Shown here one piece after another: positions 25,277-33,648 of a stretch of 64,000 bases of DNA. The translations under genes and the position numbers were made by a program. The notes under the pieces were generated by a model. The model saw only the letters and a program-made list of their open reading frames with translations. It ran no database searches and was not told the DNA's origin. Source of the DNA: JALYLC01 sp035696365 (GTDB lineage Bacteria > Actinomycetota > Thermoleophilia > Gaiellales > JALYLC01); the NCBI GenBank assembly GCA_035696365.1, contig DASRQS010000077.1:1-64000 (forward strand), given 5' to 3'. Positions within the stretch are counted from its first letter, which is position 1. Each line of letters opens with the position of its first letter.

Positions 25277-26029
25277 CTACGCCGCGACACGGAGCCCCGG
25301 CACGGCCGCATGCACGGGCCCGCCGAACGCCTCGCGGGCCTGGCGCAGCGCCGGGGCGCGCTCCCGCACGTCGAGGTGCGTGAGAACGAGCGCCTTGCAG
25401 CCGGCCTCGCGCGCGACGCGGCCGGCCTCTGCGGCCGGGAGGTGGACGTTCGAGGAGGGCAGCGCCGTGGCCTCGGTCAGCAGCAGATCGGCCCCGGCGG
25501 CGTGCTTGCCAAGCGCCGGCGTCACGGCGGTGTCGCCCGAGTAGACGAGGGCCGCACCACCGGCCTCGATGCGGATCGCACGCGAGACGCCGGGATGGAC
25601 CAGGTCGCGGAAGGTGAGCCGGGCATCGCCGATCGCGAGCCCGGCGGCCGGGTCGTAGTCGGCGACCGTGAGGCCACACGTCTCGAGGTGGTCGGCACCG
25701 TGCCCGGCCGCCTCACAGAGCTGCCTCAGCCGCTCCTGGCCCCCGGGCGGTGCATACAGCGCCGGCGCCTTCCACTCGCTCGCGAGACCAAAGACGTGTG
25801 CGAAGCCGAGCGGGATCAGATCGGCGACGTGGTCGAAGTGCAGGTGGGAGAGCACGATCGCATCGAGCGGCGCGGCGTCGCGCGCGAGCAGCGATGAGAG
25901 TACGCCGGGCCCGCAGTCGAGCAGGATGCGCGACCCGCCGGCCGTGACGAGGTACCCCGAGCACGGCTCGCCGGGGTTGCCTCCGGCGGGCGCGCAGCCC
26001 AACACGTGCAGCGCCGGGCGCTGGATCAC
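25277..26029 (-). CDS. Metallo-beta-lactamase-fold hydrolase
   Basis: A 250-residue MBL-fold enzyme with HLHFDH (about 61-66) as the metal motif, the LVYSGDT aspartate block, and LVLTHLD near the C-terminus. GGNPGEPCSGYLV at the start and the overall layout resemble the RNase Z/phosphodiesterase branch, but the length is short for RNase Z. It begins 13 bases after fabI in the same direction, so the two are likely co-transcribed. Substrate unknown. Confidence 0.87.
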   Translation of the reverse strand: MIQRPALHVLGCAPAGGNPGEPCSGYLVTAGGSRILLDCGPGVLSSLLARDAAPLDAIVLSHLHFDHVADLIPLGFAHVFGLASEWKAPALYAPPGGQERLRQLCEAAGHGADHLETCGLTVADYDPAAGLAIGDARLTFRDLVHPGVSRAIRIEAGGAALVYSGDTAVTPALGKHAAGADLLLTEATALPSSNVHLPAAEAGRVAREAGCKALVLTHLDVRERAPALRQAREAFGGPVHAAVPGLRVAA

Positions 26030-26042
26030 CCGCGCGTGCTCA

Positions 26043-26816
26043 TTAGAGACCCATCGCGTGGTAGCCGGCGTCCACGTAGAGGATGGTGCCCGTGACGCTC
26101 GAGGCCATCGGCGAGAGCAGATAGAGGCCCGCCTGCCCGACGTCGTCCGCGTCGATGCCGCGCTTGAGCGGCGCGCGCTCGGCGATCACGCCCTCCATCT
26201 GGCTGAAGCCGGCGATGCCGCGGGCCGCCAGCGTGCGCACGGGCCCGGCGCTGATCGCGTTGACGCGGATGTTCTTGGGGCCGAGATCGGCCGCGAGATA
26301 GCGCATCGAGGCGTCGAGCGCCGCCTTGGCGACGCCCATGACGTTGTAGCCGGGGATCGCACGCTCGCCGCCCAGATAGGTCATCGTCACGATCGCACCG
26401 CCGCCGCGCGCCTCCATGAGCGGCTCGGCGCGCTGCGTCATCGCGACCAGCGAGTAGGCGCTGATATCCAGCGCGAGACGATAGTCGTCGCGCGCGGTGT
26501 CGGTGAAGCGGCCGGCGAGGTCATGCGCCGCGGCGAAGGCGATGGAGTGCGCCATGAGGTCGAGTCCCCCGACGCGCTCGACGAGCTCGGCGAAGGCCCT
26601 GTCGATGCTCTCGTCGCTCGAGACGTCGCACTCGATGCAGACATCGGAGCCGACGGAGGCGGCGAGCTCCCGAACCGTCGCCTCGATGCGCTCGCCCTGG
26701 TAGGTGAAGGCCAGCGTGGCGCCCTGCTCGGCCAGCCGGCGTGCGATGGCCCAGGCCAGCGAGCGCTTGTTCGCGACGCCCGCAACGAGCGCGATCTTGC
26801 CGTCCAGCAACGCCAT
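26043..26816 (-). CDS. fabI: Enoyl-[acyl-carrier-protein] reductase (NADH)
   Basis: A 257-residue FabI-type short-chain dehydrogenase for the last reduction of each fatty-acid elongation cycle. The atypical cofactor motif GVANKRSLAWAIA, HSIAFA, and the catalytic Tyr157-x6-Lys164 (YNVMGVAK) are all present, with SAGPVRTLAARGI for the substrate loop. Normal family length. The MBL hydrolase follows 13 bases downstream. Confidence 0.95.
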   Translation of the reverse strand: MALLDGKIALVAGVANKRSLAWAIARRLAEQGATLAFTYQGERIEATVRELAASVGSDVCIECDVSSDESIDRAFAELVERVGGLDLMAHSIAFAAAHDLAGRFTDTARDDYRLALDISAYSLVAMTQRAEPLMEARGGGAIVTMTYLGGERAIPGYNVMGVAKAALDASMRYLAADLGPKNIRVNAISAGPVRTLAARGIAGFSQMEGVIAERAPLKRGIDADDVGQAGLYLLSPMASSVTGTILYVDAGYHAMGL

Positions 26817-26894
26817 GCGCGGAGGCTACCGGATCGATCACCCCACGCCACCAATCGCACATACGGCATCCTGCTCCCCTGATTGAATGAACTG

Positions 26895-27344
26895 ATGCGA
26901 CAGCCGCGGCCGCGGCCAGCAGGCCCCCTCGCGGCGCTCCTCGCCGGCGCGGTCGTGCTCGGCGCTGCCCATCCCGAACGCCTCGCCGAGGCGCACATCG
27001 CGCTGCTCTCGGTCAGTGCGCAGCCGATGCCGAGGATCGGCGGAGTGCCGCAGGTGCTGCGCCGCGACACGCGCACGCGCTGGCAGGTGAGCTACGTCGT
27101 GAGCGGCAAGACCAAGCGCGCCCTCGCCAGCTTCGCGCGCATCACGCTCCAGCACGGCGCCACGCGCTGGCGCTTCCGGTCGGCGCGCGTCACGCAGGTC
27201 GGGGCGACGACGTGGCAGTACGTCGCGGCGATCCCTCGCTGGTTCCCGAGCGGCACCGCGACGCTCATGGTCGAGGTCCACCTGACCGTGCGCGGGCAGG
27301 TGGAGGAGTCCGGCCTGCGCAGGTACACCGTGCGCGTGCGGTAG
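26895..27344 (+). CDS. Secreted protein of unknown function
   Basis: About 149 residues. A basic start, then a hydrophobic stretch (PLAALLAGAVVLGAAH) that can serve as signal peptide. The mature part is Arg/Lys-rich and beta-strand-like (TRWQVSYVVSG, ATLMVEVHLTVRG). The pattern of a small exported, basic, beta-rich protein recurs at 38285 and 63669 in this window. ATG 26895 is preferred to an in-frame TTG at 26883. I recognise no family. Confidence 0.6.
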   Translation: MRQPRPRPAGPLAALLAGAVVLGAAHPERLAEAHIALLSVSAQPMPRIGGVPQVLRRDTRTRWQVSYVVSGKTKRALASFARITLQHGATRWRFRSARVTQVGATTWQYVAAIPRWFPSGTATLMVEVHLTVRGQVEESGLRRYTVRVR

Positions 27345-27385
27345 GGCCGCTCATCCCGCCCGCCTACGATGAGGCGGAAGATGCG

Positions 27386-28606
27386 ATGAGCGGCGACTCC
27401 CTCCCTCCCGTAGTCGTGAGCCTCCTGGCGGCCATCGAGGCGCGCCCGGGCGACGTCCCGCTGCGCCTCCACGCCGCCGCGCTGCTGCTCGAGCACGGGA
27501 ACGCGCCGCTCGCGATCGCGCAGTGCTCGGCCGTGCTCCAGCTCGAGCCCGGCAACACCGAGGCGATCGACCTGCTCACGCGCTCGACCGGGGCGCTCGC
27601 CCCCGATCGGCCGTCCGAGCCGCAGCGCGAGCCCGCGGCCGCCTTCGACTGGGAGAGCGCCGAGGCCGAGGTCGCAGGCATCATGGAGCCCGCCTATATC
27701 GACCACAGCGCCGCCGAGATGGCCGTCGACGGGCCCGAGGAGGCGGGGCTCCGCCTCGCCGACGTGGGCGGCATGGAGGACGTCAAGCGGCGCCTGGAGA
27801 TGACGTTCTTCGGCCCGCTGCGCAATCCCGAGCTAAAGACGCTCTACGGCAAGAGCCTGTCGGGCGGCCTGCTGCTGTACGGGCCGCCCGGCTGCGGCAA
27901 GACGTTCCTGGCGCGCGCCGTCGCGGGCGAGCTCGGCGCGAGCTTCTTCGCGATCTCGCTGGCCGACGTGCTCGACATGTGGATCGGCTCGAGCGAGCGC
28001 AACCTGCGTGAGATCTTCGAGATCGCGCGACGCACCACGCCCTGCGTCCTGTTCCTGGACGAGATCGACGCGATCGGCCAGAAGCGCTCGCACCTGCGCT
28101 CCAACGTGGCCATGCGCGGCACCGTCAACCAGCTGCTGTCGGAGATGGACTCGGTCGGGAGCGACAACGACGGCGTCTTCATCCTCGGCGCGACCAACCA
28201 TCCCTGGGACGTCGACACCGCGCTGATGCGCCCCGGGCGCTTCGATCGACTGTTGCTCGTCGTGCCGCCGGACGAGGCGGCGCGGGACGCGATCCTCCGC
28301 TATCACCTGCGCGGACGGCCCCTGGAGGGCATCGACGCGGGCAAGCTCGCGGGCAAGACCGAGAACTTCTCGGGCGCCGATCTCGCGCATCTCTGCGACA
28401 GCGCGGCGGAGCTCGCCCTGCACGACTCGATCTCGAGCGGCGTCCCCCGCCCGATCCGCATGGGCGACTTCGGCCAGGCCCTGCGCGAGGTCAAGCCGTC
28501 AACCGGCCCGTGGCTGGAGGATGCGCGCAACGTGGTCATGTTCGCCAACGAGGCCGGGCGCTTCGACGACCTCCTGCACTACCTCAAGCAGCGGAAGCTG
28601 GCGTGA
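27386..28606 (+). CDS. AAA-family ATPase with N-terminal TPR-like region
   Basis: A 406-residue protein. Residues 1-75 look like one or two TPR helices (LHAAALLLEHGNAPLAIAQCSAVLQLEPGN). The AAA domain shows Walker A GPPGCGKT, Walker B VLFLDEID, sensor ATNHPWDVDTALMRPGRFDR and a C-terminal SGADLAHLCDSAAELAL helical part, like the Cdc48/katanin class but with a single ring. ATG 27386. Its stop overlaps the GTG of a TPR membrane protein, which suggests a physical partnership. Confidence 0.88.
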   Translation: MSGDSLPPVVVSLLAAIEARPGDVPLRLHAAALLLEHGNAPLAIAQCSAVLQLEPGNTEAIDLLTRSTGALAPDRPSEPQREPAAAFDWESAEAEVAGIMEPAYIDHSAAEMAVDGPEEAGLRLADVGGMEDVKRRLEMTFFGPLRNPELKTLYGKSLSGGLLLYGPPGCGKTFLARAVAGELGASFFAISLADVLDMWIGSSERNLREIFEIARRTTPCVLFLDEIDAIGQKRSHLRSNVAMRGTVNQLLSEMDSVGSDNDGVFILGATNHPWDVDTALMRPGRFDRLLLVVPPDEAARDAILRYHLRGRPLEGIDAGKLAGKTENFSGADLAHLCDSAAELALHDSISSGVPRPIRMGDFGQALREVKPSTGPWLEDARNVVMFANEAGRFDDLLHYLKQRKLA

Positions 28607-29703
28607 CCTCGGAGAGCGAGGCCGCACTCGCGCGGGCCGAGGGCCTGATCCTGCTCGAGCGCTGGCAGGAGGCGATCGTAGCGCTCGCGCCTGCCCTGGC
28701 CTCCGAGGACACGGCTGCAGACGCGCATTGCCTCGCCGCCCAGTGCCAGCTCGGCTTGCACGAGTGGAAGGCAGCCAAGGCCGAGGCCGAGCACGCGCTC
28801 GCGCTCTTCCCCGACCACCCCTGGCCGCACCGGCTGCTCGCGATCGCCTACCTGCAGGGCGGCTCCGTGCGTGAGGCCGGCAAGCACGCGGCGGAGTCCG
28901 TCCGCCTCGACCCCGACTCCGCGCCTTCGCTGCACGTGCTCGTGCTGGCGCATCTGGCCGGCACGCGCACGGTTGCGGCAGAGCAGGCCGCCGCGGCCTC
29001 GCTGGCGGCCAATCCCCACAGCCCGATGGCGCACCTCAGCATGGCGATGGTGAAGGAGGCGCAGCGGGATCTGCCGGCCGCCGAGGCGGCCTACCGCGAG
29101 GGCCTCGGCATCGAGCCGGACGACCCCCAGCTGACGCTCGGGCTCGCGAGGACGCTCCACCGCATGGGGCGCAAGCGGAGGGCGGACGCGGGCGACGCGT
29201 ACCTGGCCGCCGCGCGTGCGAACCCCACCGGGAAGGCCGCGCGCTACGGGCTGTCGCGCCTCGGGCTGCCGATCTTCGGCGCCGGGCTGCTCATCAAGCT
29301 CTTCCTGATCGGCGGCGTGCAGGCGAGCCTGCATCTCGACAACCCGATCGAGGTCGCCGGCCTGGCCGGGGCCCTCCTCCTGGTGCTCGGCGGCGGGCTC
29401 ACGCTGCTGCGCATCCGCGGCACGTCGCACCTGCCTGAGAACGTCCGCAGCGGCCTCATGCTCGACCACCGCAACTACGGCCTCGGATGGCTCGGCCTGG
29501 CGGGGATCATCGCCATCGGCATCGGCATCTGGGCCGCCTTCGTCACCTTCGACGGTGGCGGAGGGCCCGCGATCGCCGCCGGGCTGATCGTGCTCGGCGC
29601 CGTGGCGCTGGTCATCGCGCGGCGCTCGCCGGCCGTGTCGCTGAGCACGCCGGCGCGCTGGGGACGCGGCCACGCCTTCATGTTCCGCCGCTTCTTCCGC
29701 TGA
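28603..29703 (+). CDS. TPR-repeat protein with C-terminal membrane segments
   Basis: A 366-residue protein. Residues 5-210 form several TPR units (alternating LLERWQEAIVALAPAL, EWKAAKAEAEHALALFPDHP, DLPAAEAAYREGLGIEPDDP). About three membrane helices follow (about 267-287, 298-315, 325-355) with a basic tail. It is coupled by a GTGA overlap to the AAA ATPase, itself carrying TPR-like sequence. Together they could form a membrane-tethered unfolding or assembly machine; this is inference. Confidence 0.75.
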   Translation: MTSESEAALARAEGLILLERWQEAIVALAPALASEDTAADAHCLAAQCQLGLHEWKAAKAEAEHALALFPDHPWPHRLLAIAYLQGGSVREAGKHAAESVRLDPDSAPSLHVLVLAHLAGTRTVAAEQAAAASLAANPHSPMAHLSMAMVKEAQRDLPAAEAAYREGLGIEPDDPQLTLGLARTLHRMGRKRRADAGDAYLAAARANPTGKAARYGLSRLGLPIFGAGLLIKLFLIGGVQASLHLDNPIEVAGLAGALLLVLGGGLTLLRIRGTSHLPENVRSGLMLDHRNYGLGWLGLAGIIAIGIGIWAAFVTFDGGGGPAIAAGLIVLGAVALVIARRSPAVSLSTPARWGRGHAFMFRRFFR

Positions 29704-29750
29704 CATTCGAGTGCGCAGGCGTACGATGGGCCCTCCCTGTGGGAGGGGAA

Positions 29751-32543
29751 TTGGCCAAGGCCGCGCAGACCCGCATGCTCATAGGCCGAGAGGCCGAGCT
29801 CGATCGCGTGGAGGAGTTCCTCGGCGCGATCGGCGCCGGTCCTGCCGCGCTGCTGCTCGAGGGCGAGATCGGCATCGGCAAGACGACGCTCTGGAACCGC
29901 GGGCTCGAGTCGGCCGCAGACCACGGACAGCGCGTCCTGCGCTGCCGGCCGGGCGAGCGCGAGACGCAGCTCGCCTATGCCGCGCTCGGCGATCTGCTCG
30001 CCGACGTGCCCGAAGAGGCGATGGCAGATCTCCCGGCGCCGCAGCGGCGCGCGCTCGAGGTGGCGCTGCTGCGCGCGGAGCCGGACGGGGAGCAGTCGCT
30101 GCAGCGGGCGGTCGGGCTGGGGTTGCTCGGCGTGCTGCGCGCGCTCGCCGCCCAGGCGCCCACCCTGATTGCCATCGACGACGCGCAGTGGCTCGACCAT
30201 CCGTCCGCGAGTGCGCTCGCCTTCGTGGCGCGCCGCCTGCAGGACGAGCGGATCGGGCTCTTCTGCGTCCGCCGCGGCGCCGCCGGCTCGGAGGCGCCGC
30301 TCGAGCTCGACCGCGCGCTCCCCGCAGCGCGCTTCGCGCGGCTCACGCTGGGCGACCTGGACACCGGCGAGCTCGAGCTCCTGCTGCGCACCGGCCTCGG
30401 TCTGACGCTCTCGCGACGCACGCTCCAGCGCGTCCGCCGCGCCACCGGTGGGAACCTCTTCTTCGCGCTCGAGATCGGCCGGGCGCTGGTCGAGCGCGGC
30501 GAGCCGCTCGACCCCGCCGAGGAGCTTCCCATCCCGGCAAACCTCCAGGAGCTGGTGCAGGCCCGCCTGGAGCTGCTCCCGCCGGCTGCGCGTTCGGCCG
30601 CTCAGGTCGCTGCAGCGCTGGCGCGGCCCACCGTGCGGGTCGTCGACGCCGCCCTCGCGGCGGCCGGCCAGGCGCCGGCCGCAGCGGCGGCCGTGGCAGC
30701 CGGCGTGCTCGAGCAGAACGGCGAGCGCCTCGCCTTCGCCCACCCGCTGCTCGCGACAGTGGCCTACCAATCGCTCTCGGCCCCGGAGCGGCGCGCCCTG
30801 CACGCGCGGCTCGCCGGCATCCTGGACGACCCCGAGGAACGGGCCCGGCACCTCGCGCTGGCGGCGGACGAGGCGGACGAGGCGGTCGCTGCCGCACTGG
30901 ACGGAGCCGCCAGGCGAGCCGCGGCGCGCGGTGCGCCGGACGCCGCGGCCGAGCTGCTGGAGCAGGCTCGCCGCCTGACGCCGCCGGCGCACGACGACGA
31001 GCGCCGCCGCCGCGGCATCGAAGCCGCCGAACGGCACTTCGAGGCGGGTGAGGTGGGGCACTCCCGGGCGCTGCTCGAGCAGATCGTCTCCGAGGCTCCG
31101 CACGGCGAGGGGCGGGCGCGGGCGCTCGTCCGCCTCGGCTGGGTATGCGCGCACGAGGAGGGCTTCAGCGCCGGAGCGGACGTCTTCTTCGCGGCGCTGG
31201 CCGAGCCCGCGGACGACGTCCGACTCCGCATCGAGATCCTCGAAGGCCTCGGATGGTGTCTGCACTCGACGCGCAGCGTCCCCGATGCGCTCGAGTACGC
31301 GCGCTCCGCGCTCGGGCTGGCGGAGGAGCTGGGCGAGCCGACGGTGCTGGCCGGTGCCCTGGCGCTCGTGGCCTTCCTGGAGACGCTCGGCGGCGCGGGC
31401 GTGGCGCTGGCCACGATCGAGCGCGCCGTCGCGCTGGAGCATTCGCCGCCCTGGTCGCAGGTGCTCGGGCGCCCCGACTGGATCCACGGGCTGCTGATCG
31501 GCTGGTCGGGCGCGCTCGCCTCCGCGCGGGACACCTACAGCGTCCTCTACCGCGAGGCGCTCGACCGCGGGGACGAGCACTCGCTGCCGTTCGTGCTGTT
31601 CCCGCTCGCGCGCTTCGAGTTCCTGACGGGCGACTGGGCGTCCGAGCTGGCGCATGCGCGCGAATGCCAGGACGCCAGCATGCGCAACGGTCAGGTCGGC
31701 GAGCGGCCGTTCTCGCTCGCGATCGAGGCGATCATCGAGGCGCACCTCGGCCACGTCGAGCCGGCCCAGGCCAAGATCGCCGAGGGACTGCGACTGGCGG
31801 AGCGCATCGGCGTCCAGCCGGCCGCGCTCGAGCTGCTCGCGACCCGCGGGTTCCTGGAGCTCACGCTCGGCGATGCCGCGGCCGCCGAGCGCACGCTCGA
31901 CGGCGTGGCCGAGCGGGCGCGGGCGACCGGGTTCCTCGAGCCGGCGCTCTTCCGCTTCCACGGCGATGCGATCGAGGCCAAGATCGCGCTCGGGCACCGC
32001 GAGGAGGCGCAGCGGCTCGTGACAGAGCTGGAGCAGCTCGGGACGAGGCTCCAGCGGCCGTGGCCGCTGGCGATCGCCGCGCGCTGCCGCGGCATGCTGT
32101 GCTCCGCCCTCGGGGATGGGGATGCCGCGCAGCGCGCGCTGGACGAGGCGCTGGCGCTGCACGACCGCGTCGGGGAGCCGTTCGAGCGGGCTCGCACGCT
32201 GCTCGTGCTCGGCACCGTGCAGCGCCGCGAGCGCAAGAAGCGCCTGGCCCGCGAGTCGCTGGAGGCGGCGCTCGGGATCTTCGAGACGCTCGGGGCCGCG
32301 CTCTGGAGCGAGCGCGCCCGGGCGGAGCTCGCGCGCGTGGGAGGCCGTGCGACGACCACGGGGCTGACCGCAACCGAGGCGCGCGTGGCGGAGATGCTCG
32401 CCTCGGGGCGCACCTATCAGCAGGCTGCCGACGCGCTCTTCGTCAGTCCCAAGACGGTGCAGTGGAACGTCTCCAAGATCTACCGCAAGCTCGGCATCCA
32501 CTCGCGCGCCGAGCTCATCAGGCATTTCGGCGAGTCCGAGTAG
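29751..32543 (+). CDS. Large LuxR-family regulator with N-terminal ATPase (LAL type)
   Basis: About 930 residues. MLIGREAELDRVEEFLG opens the STAND-type ATPase, Walker A is EGEIGIGKTTLW, and IAIDDAQWLD gives the acidic site. A long alpha-helical, TPR-like middle follows. The C-terminal GerE/LuxR helix-turn-helix reads LTATEARVAEMLASGRTYQQ and VSPKTVQWNVSKIYRKLGI. TTG 29751 is taken as start because GGAGG lies just upstream; ATG 29775 is the alternative. Family members sense a ligand or partner and activate nearby genes. The target is not evident. Confidence 0.88.
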   Translation: MAKAAQTRMLIGREAELDRVEEFLGAIGAGPAALLLEGEIGIGKTTLWNRGLESAADHGQRVLRCRPGERETQLAYAALGDLLADVPEEAMADLPAPQRRALEVALLRAEPDGEQSLQRAVGLGLLGVLRALAAQAPTLIAIDDAQWLDHPSASALAFVARRLQDERIGLFCVRRGAAGSEAPLELDRALPAARFARLTLGDLDTGELELLLRTGLGLTLSRRTLQRVRRATGGNLFFALEIGRALVERGEPLDPAEELPIPANLQELVQARLELLPPAARSAAQVAAALARPTVRVVDAALAAAGQAPAAAAAVAAGVLEQNGERLAFAHPLLATVAYQSLSAPERRALHARLAGILDDPEERARHLALAADEADEAVAAALDGAARRAAARGAPDAAAELLEQARRLTPPAHDDERRRRGIEAAERHFEAGEVGHSRALLEQIVSEAPHGEGRARALVRLGWVCAHEEGFSAGADVFFAALAEPADDVRLRIEILEGLGWCLHSTRSVPDALEYARSALGLAEELGEPTVLAGALALVAFLETLGGAGVALATIERAVALEHSPPWSQVLGRPDWIHGLLIGWSGALASARDTYSVLYREALDRGDEHSLPFVLFPLARFEFLTGDWASELAHARECQDASMRNGQVGERPFSLAIEAIIEAHLGHVEPAQAKIAEGLRLAERIGVQPAALELLATRGFLELTLGDAAAAERTLDGVAERARATGFLEPALFRFHGDAIEAKIALGHREEAQRLVTELEQLGTRLQRPWPLAIAARCRGMLCSALGDGDAAQRALDEALALHDRVGEPFERARTLLVLGTVQRRERKKRLARESLEAALGIFETLGAALWSERARAELARVGGRATTTGLTATEARVAEMLASGRTYQQAADALFVSPKTVQWNVSKIYRKLGIHSRAELIRHFGESE

Positions 32544-32665
32544 CCGGTTGCTCGCGGGTGCCGGCCGGTCAATCCCCGCCGGTCCGGCCTGTTTCGCCGG
32601 GCCCTCCCGCGCCGTAGCGTGCGAGTACGCCATCCACCGGGCGTCCAACGAGCAGCGGAGCAGAC

Positions 32666-32836
32666 ATGTACAAGCCACCGATCGCACCCCAGGCCATGCG
32701 CGGCTATCCCGTCGACCATGATCTCCTGCGCGCCAATCGCGCGCAGCGCGGCCCGCGCCGCCGCTTCTCGGCCGTGCGCGCCCTCGCCGCCCGGCTCCGT
32801 CCAGCCGATGGCGGCAGCTCGGTCTCTCCGAGGTAG
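32666..32836 (+). CDS. Possible small basic protein (56 aa)
   Basis: ATG 32666 is preceded by GGAG at a spacing of five, and the frame runs 56 codons with GC-rich third positions. The product is basic, with an RGPRRRFSAVRALAARL stretch and no membrane segment. It lies directly behind the LuxR regulator. Against it, the opposite strand here also reads protein-like (see the pseudogene at 32697). I see no other gene between 32544 and 32966; the rest is the palindrome at 32896 and unassigned sequence. Confidence 0.4.
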   Translation: MYKPPIAPQAMRGYPVDHDLLRANRAQRGPRRRFSAVRALAARLRPADGGSSVSPR

Positions 32837-32920
32837 AGGGTGCGCTCGGCCGTCGTAGTGAGCACCTCGGCGACCTCGCCGTACTCGCCGGCGCATGCAC
32901 AAACCGGGTCTGACCCCGGT
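32697..32920 (-). pseudogene. Possible decayed gene, frameshifted
   Basis: On the minus strand from about 32920 one frame reads EYGEVAEVLTTTAERTLYLG and on to GETELPPS, with strong GC third-position bias. A shift of one base near 32820 lets it continue as GWTEPGGEGAHGREAAARAA and IGAQEIMVDGIAAHG. No start codon or ribosome site is clear, and the palindrome at 32896 cuts into its beginning. The family is not recognised. It overlaps the plus-strand small ORF, so only one of the two is likely real. Confidence 0.3.
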
Positions 32921-32927
32921 TTGTGCA
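32896..32927. repeat. Palindromic repeat (GGTCTGACCC type)
   Basis: Arms TGCACAAACCGGG (32896-32908) and its complement (32915-32927) enclose TCTGAC. It is the same type as the palindrome at 39621, and shares its central GGGTCTGACCCC with the repeats at 23131. It lies about 40 bases ahead of ogt. It may form a hairpin in RNA, but has no T-run. Confidence 0.75.
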
Positions 32928-32966
32928 CTCCGGTTCGTCACGCGCCGGCTCGTCTAGCCTGTCCGC

Positions 32967-33470
32967 ATGCTGTTCGTGTCCGCCGTCGAGTCGCCGATCG
33001 GCGTGCTCACGCTCGCGCGCGGGCCCCATGGGCTGCTGCGCCTGGCGCTCTCGGGCGAGACGACCCAGGGCGTCGCCGACGACCTGCGTGCGAGGCTCGG
33101 AGAGGACGCGAGCGATGACGACGCCGCGCTCGCCGACGTGCGCGACCAGCTCGACCGCTACTTCGCCGGTGAGCTGCAGGAGTTCGACGTCGCGCTCGAC
33201 TGGACGCTCGCGCACGGCTTCCGCCGGGCCTGCTGCGAGGCCATGATGCGCATCCCCTACGGAACCACGGTGACGTACGCCGAGCTGGCTGCGAATGCAG
33301 GCAACCCCCGCGCAGTGCGGGCCGCCGGGCAGGCCTGCGCCACGAACCCGATCGCCGTGATCGGCCCGTGCCACCGTGTGCTCGCAACGACCGGCTTCGG
33401 CGGCTACGGGGGCGGCCTCGACCAGAAGCGCACGCTGCTGGCGCTCGAGGGCGCTCTGCTCGTCGCCTGA
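32967..33470 (+). CDS. ogt: Methylated-DNA--protein-cysteine methyltransferase
   Basis: A 167-residue DNA repair protein that removes alkyl groups from O6-alkylguanine onto its own cysteine. The active-site motif is IGPCHRV with Cys135. The preceding IPYGTTVTYAELAANAGNPRAVRAAGQA is the DNA-binding helix region with the arginine finger. It ends two bases before a RidA remnant on the other strand. Confidence 0.95.
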   Translation: MLFVSAVESPIGVLTLARGPHGLLRLALSGETTQGVADDLRARLGEDASDDDAALADVRDQLDRYFAGELQEFDVALDWTLAHGFRRACCEAMMRIPYGTTVTYAELAANAGNPRAVRAAGQACATNPIAVIGPCHRVLATTGFGGYGGGLDQKRTLLALEGALLVA

Positions 33471-33471
33471 C

Positions 33472-33583
33472 TCAGCTCTCACCCACCCCGGGCAGAACGG
33501 CGATCGCGTCGATCGAGATCAGCAGGCCGCGCGGCAGTTGCACGTTGCCGACGAGACTGCCAAGCGCTCCATGTGCCCTCCTT
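33472..33583 (-). pseudogene. RidA/YjgF remnant
   Basis: Read from the minus strand, the frame ending in TGA at 33472 gives VGNVQLPRGLLISIDAIAV, close to the C-terminal VxxLPrgxLIEIDAIAV of RidA enamine deaminases. Only about 35 codons of a normal ~125 remain. A good AAGGAGG (33577-33583) with an ATG four bases on (33570-33572) is retained, but that ATG is in another frame. So the start signals and C-terminus survive an internal deletion with frameshift. Confidence 0.7.
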
Positions 33584-33648
33584 CGTAGCGTGGCCGCCGA
33601 TGCTACGCCGCACGCCGAGGGAGGCACGGGCTTGCAACACTTGCCCGC

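Noticed and set aside
29746..29772. GGGAAT-like hexamer near the LuxR start as a second SigR promoter
   Set aside because: No GTT follows at 18 or 19 bases, so the match is only the first half.
29475..33482. A 1335-codon minus-strand open frame antisense to the LuxR regulator
   Set aside because: It is an artefact of high GC: the product is Arg/Glu/Ala-rich with no domain, and the opposite strand has a clear ATPase-HTH protein.
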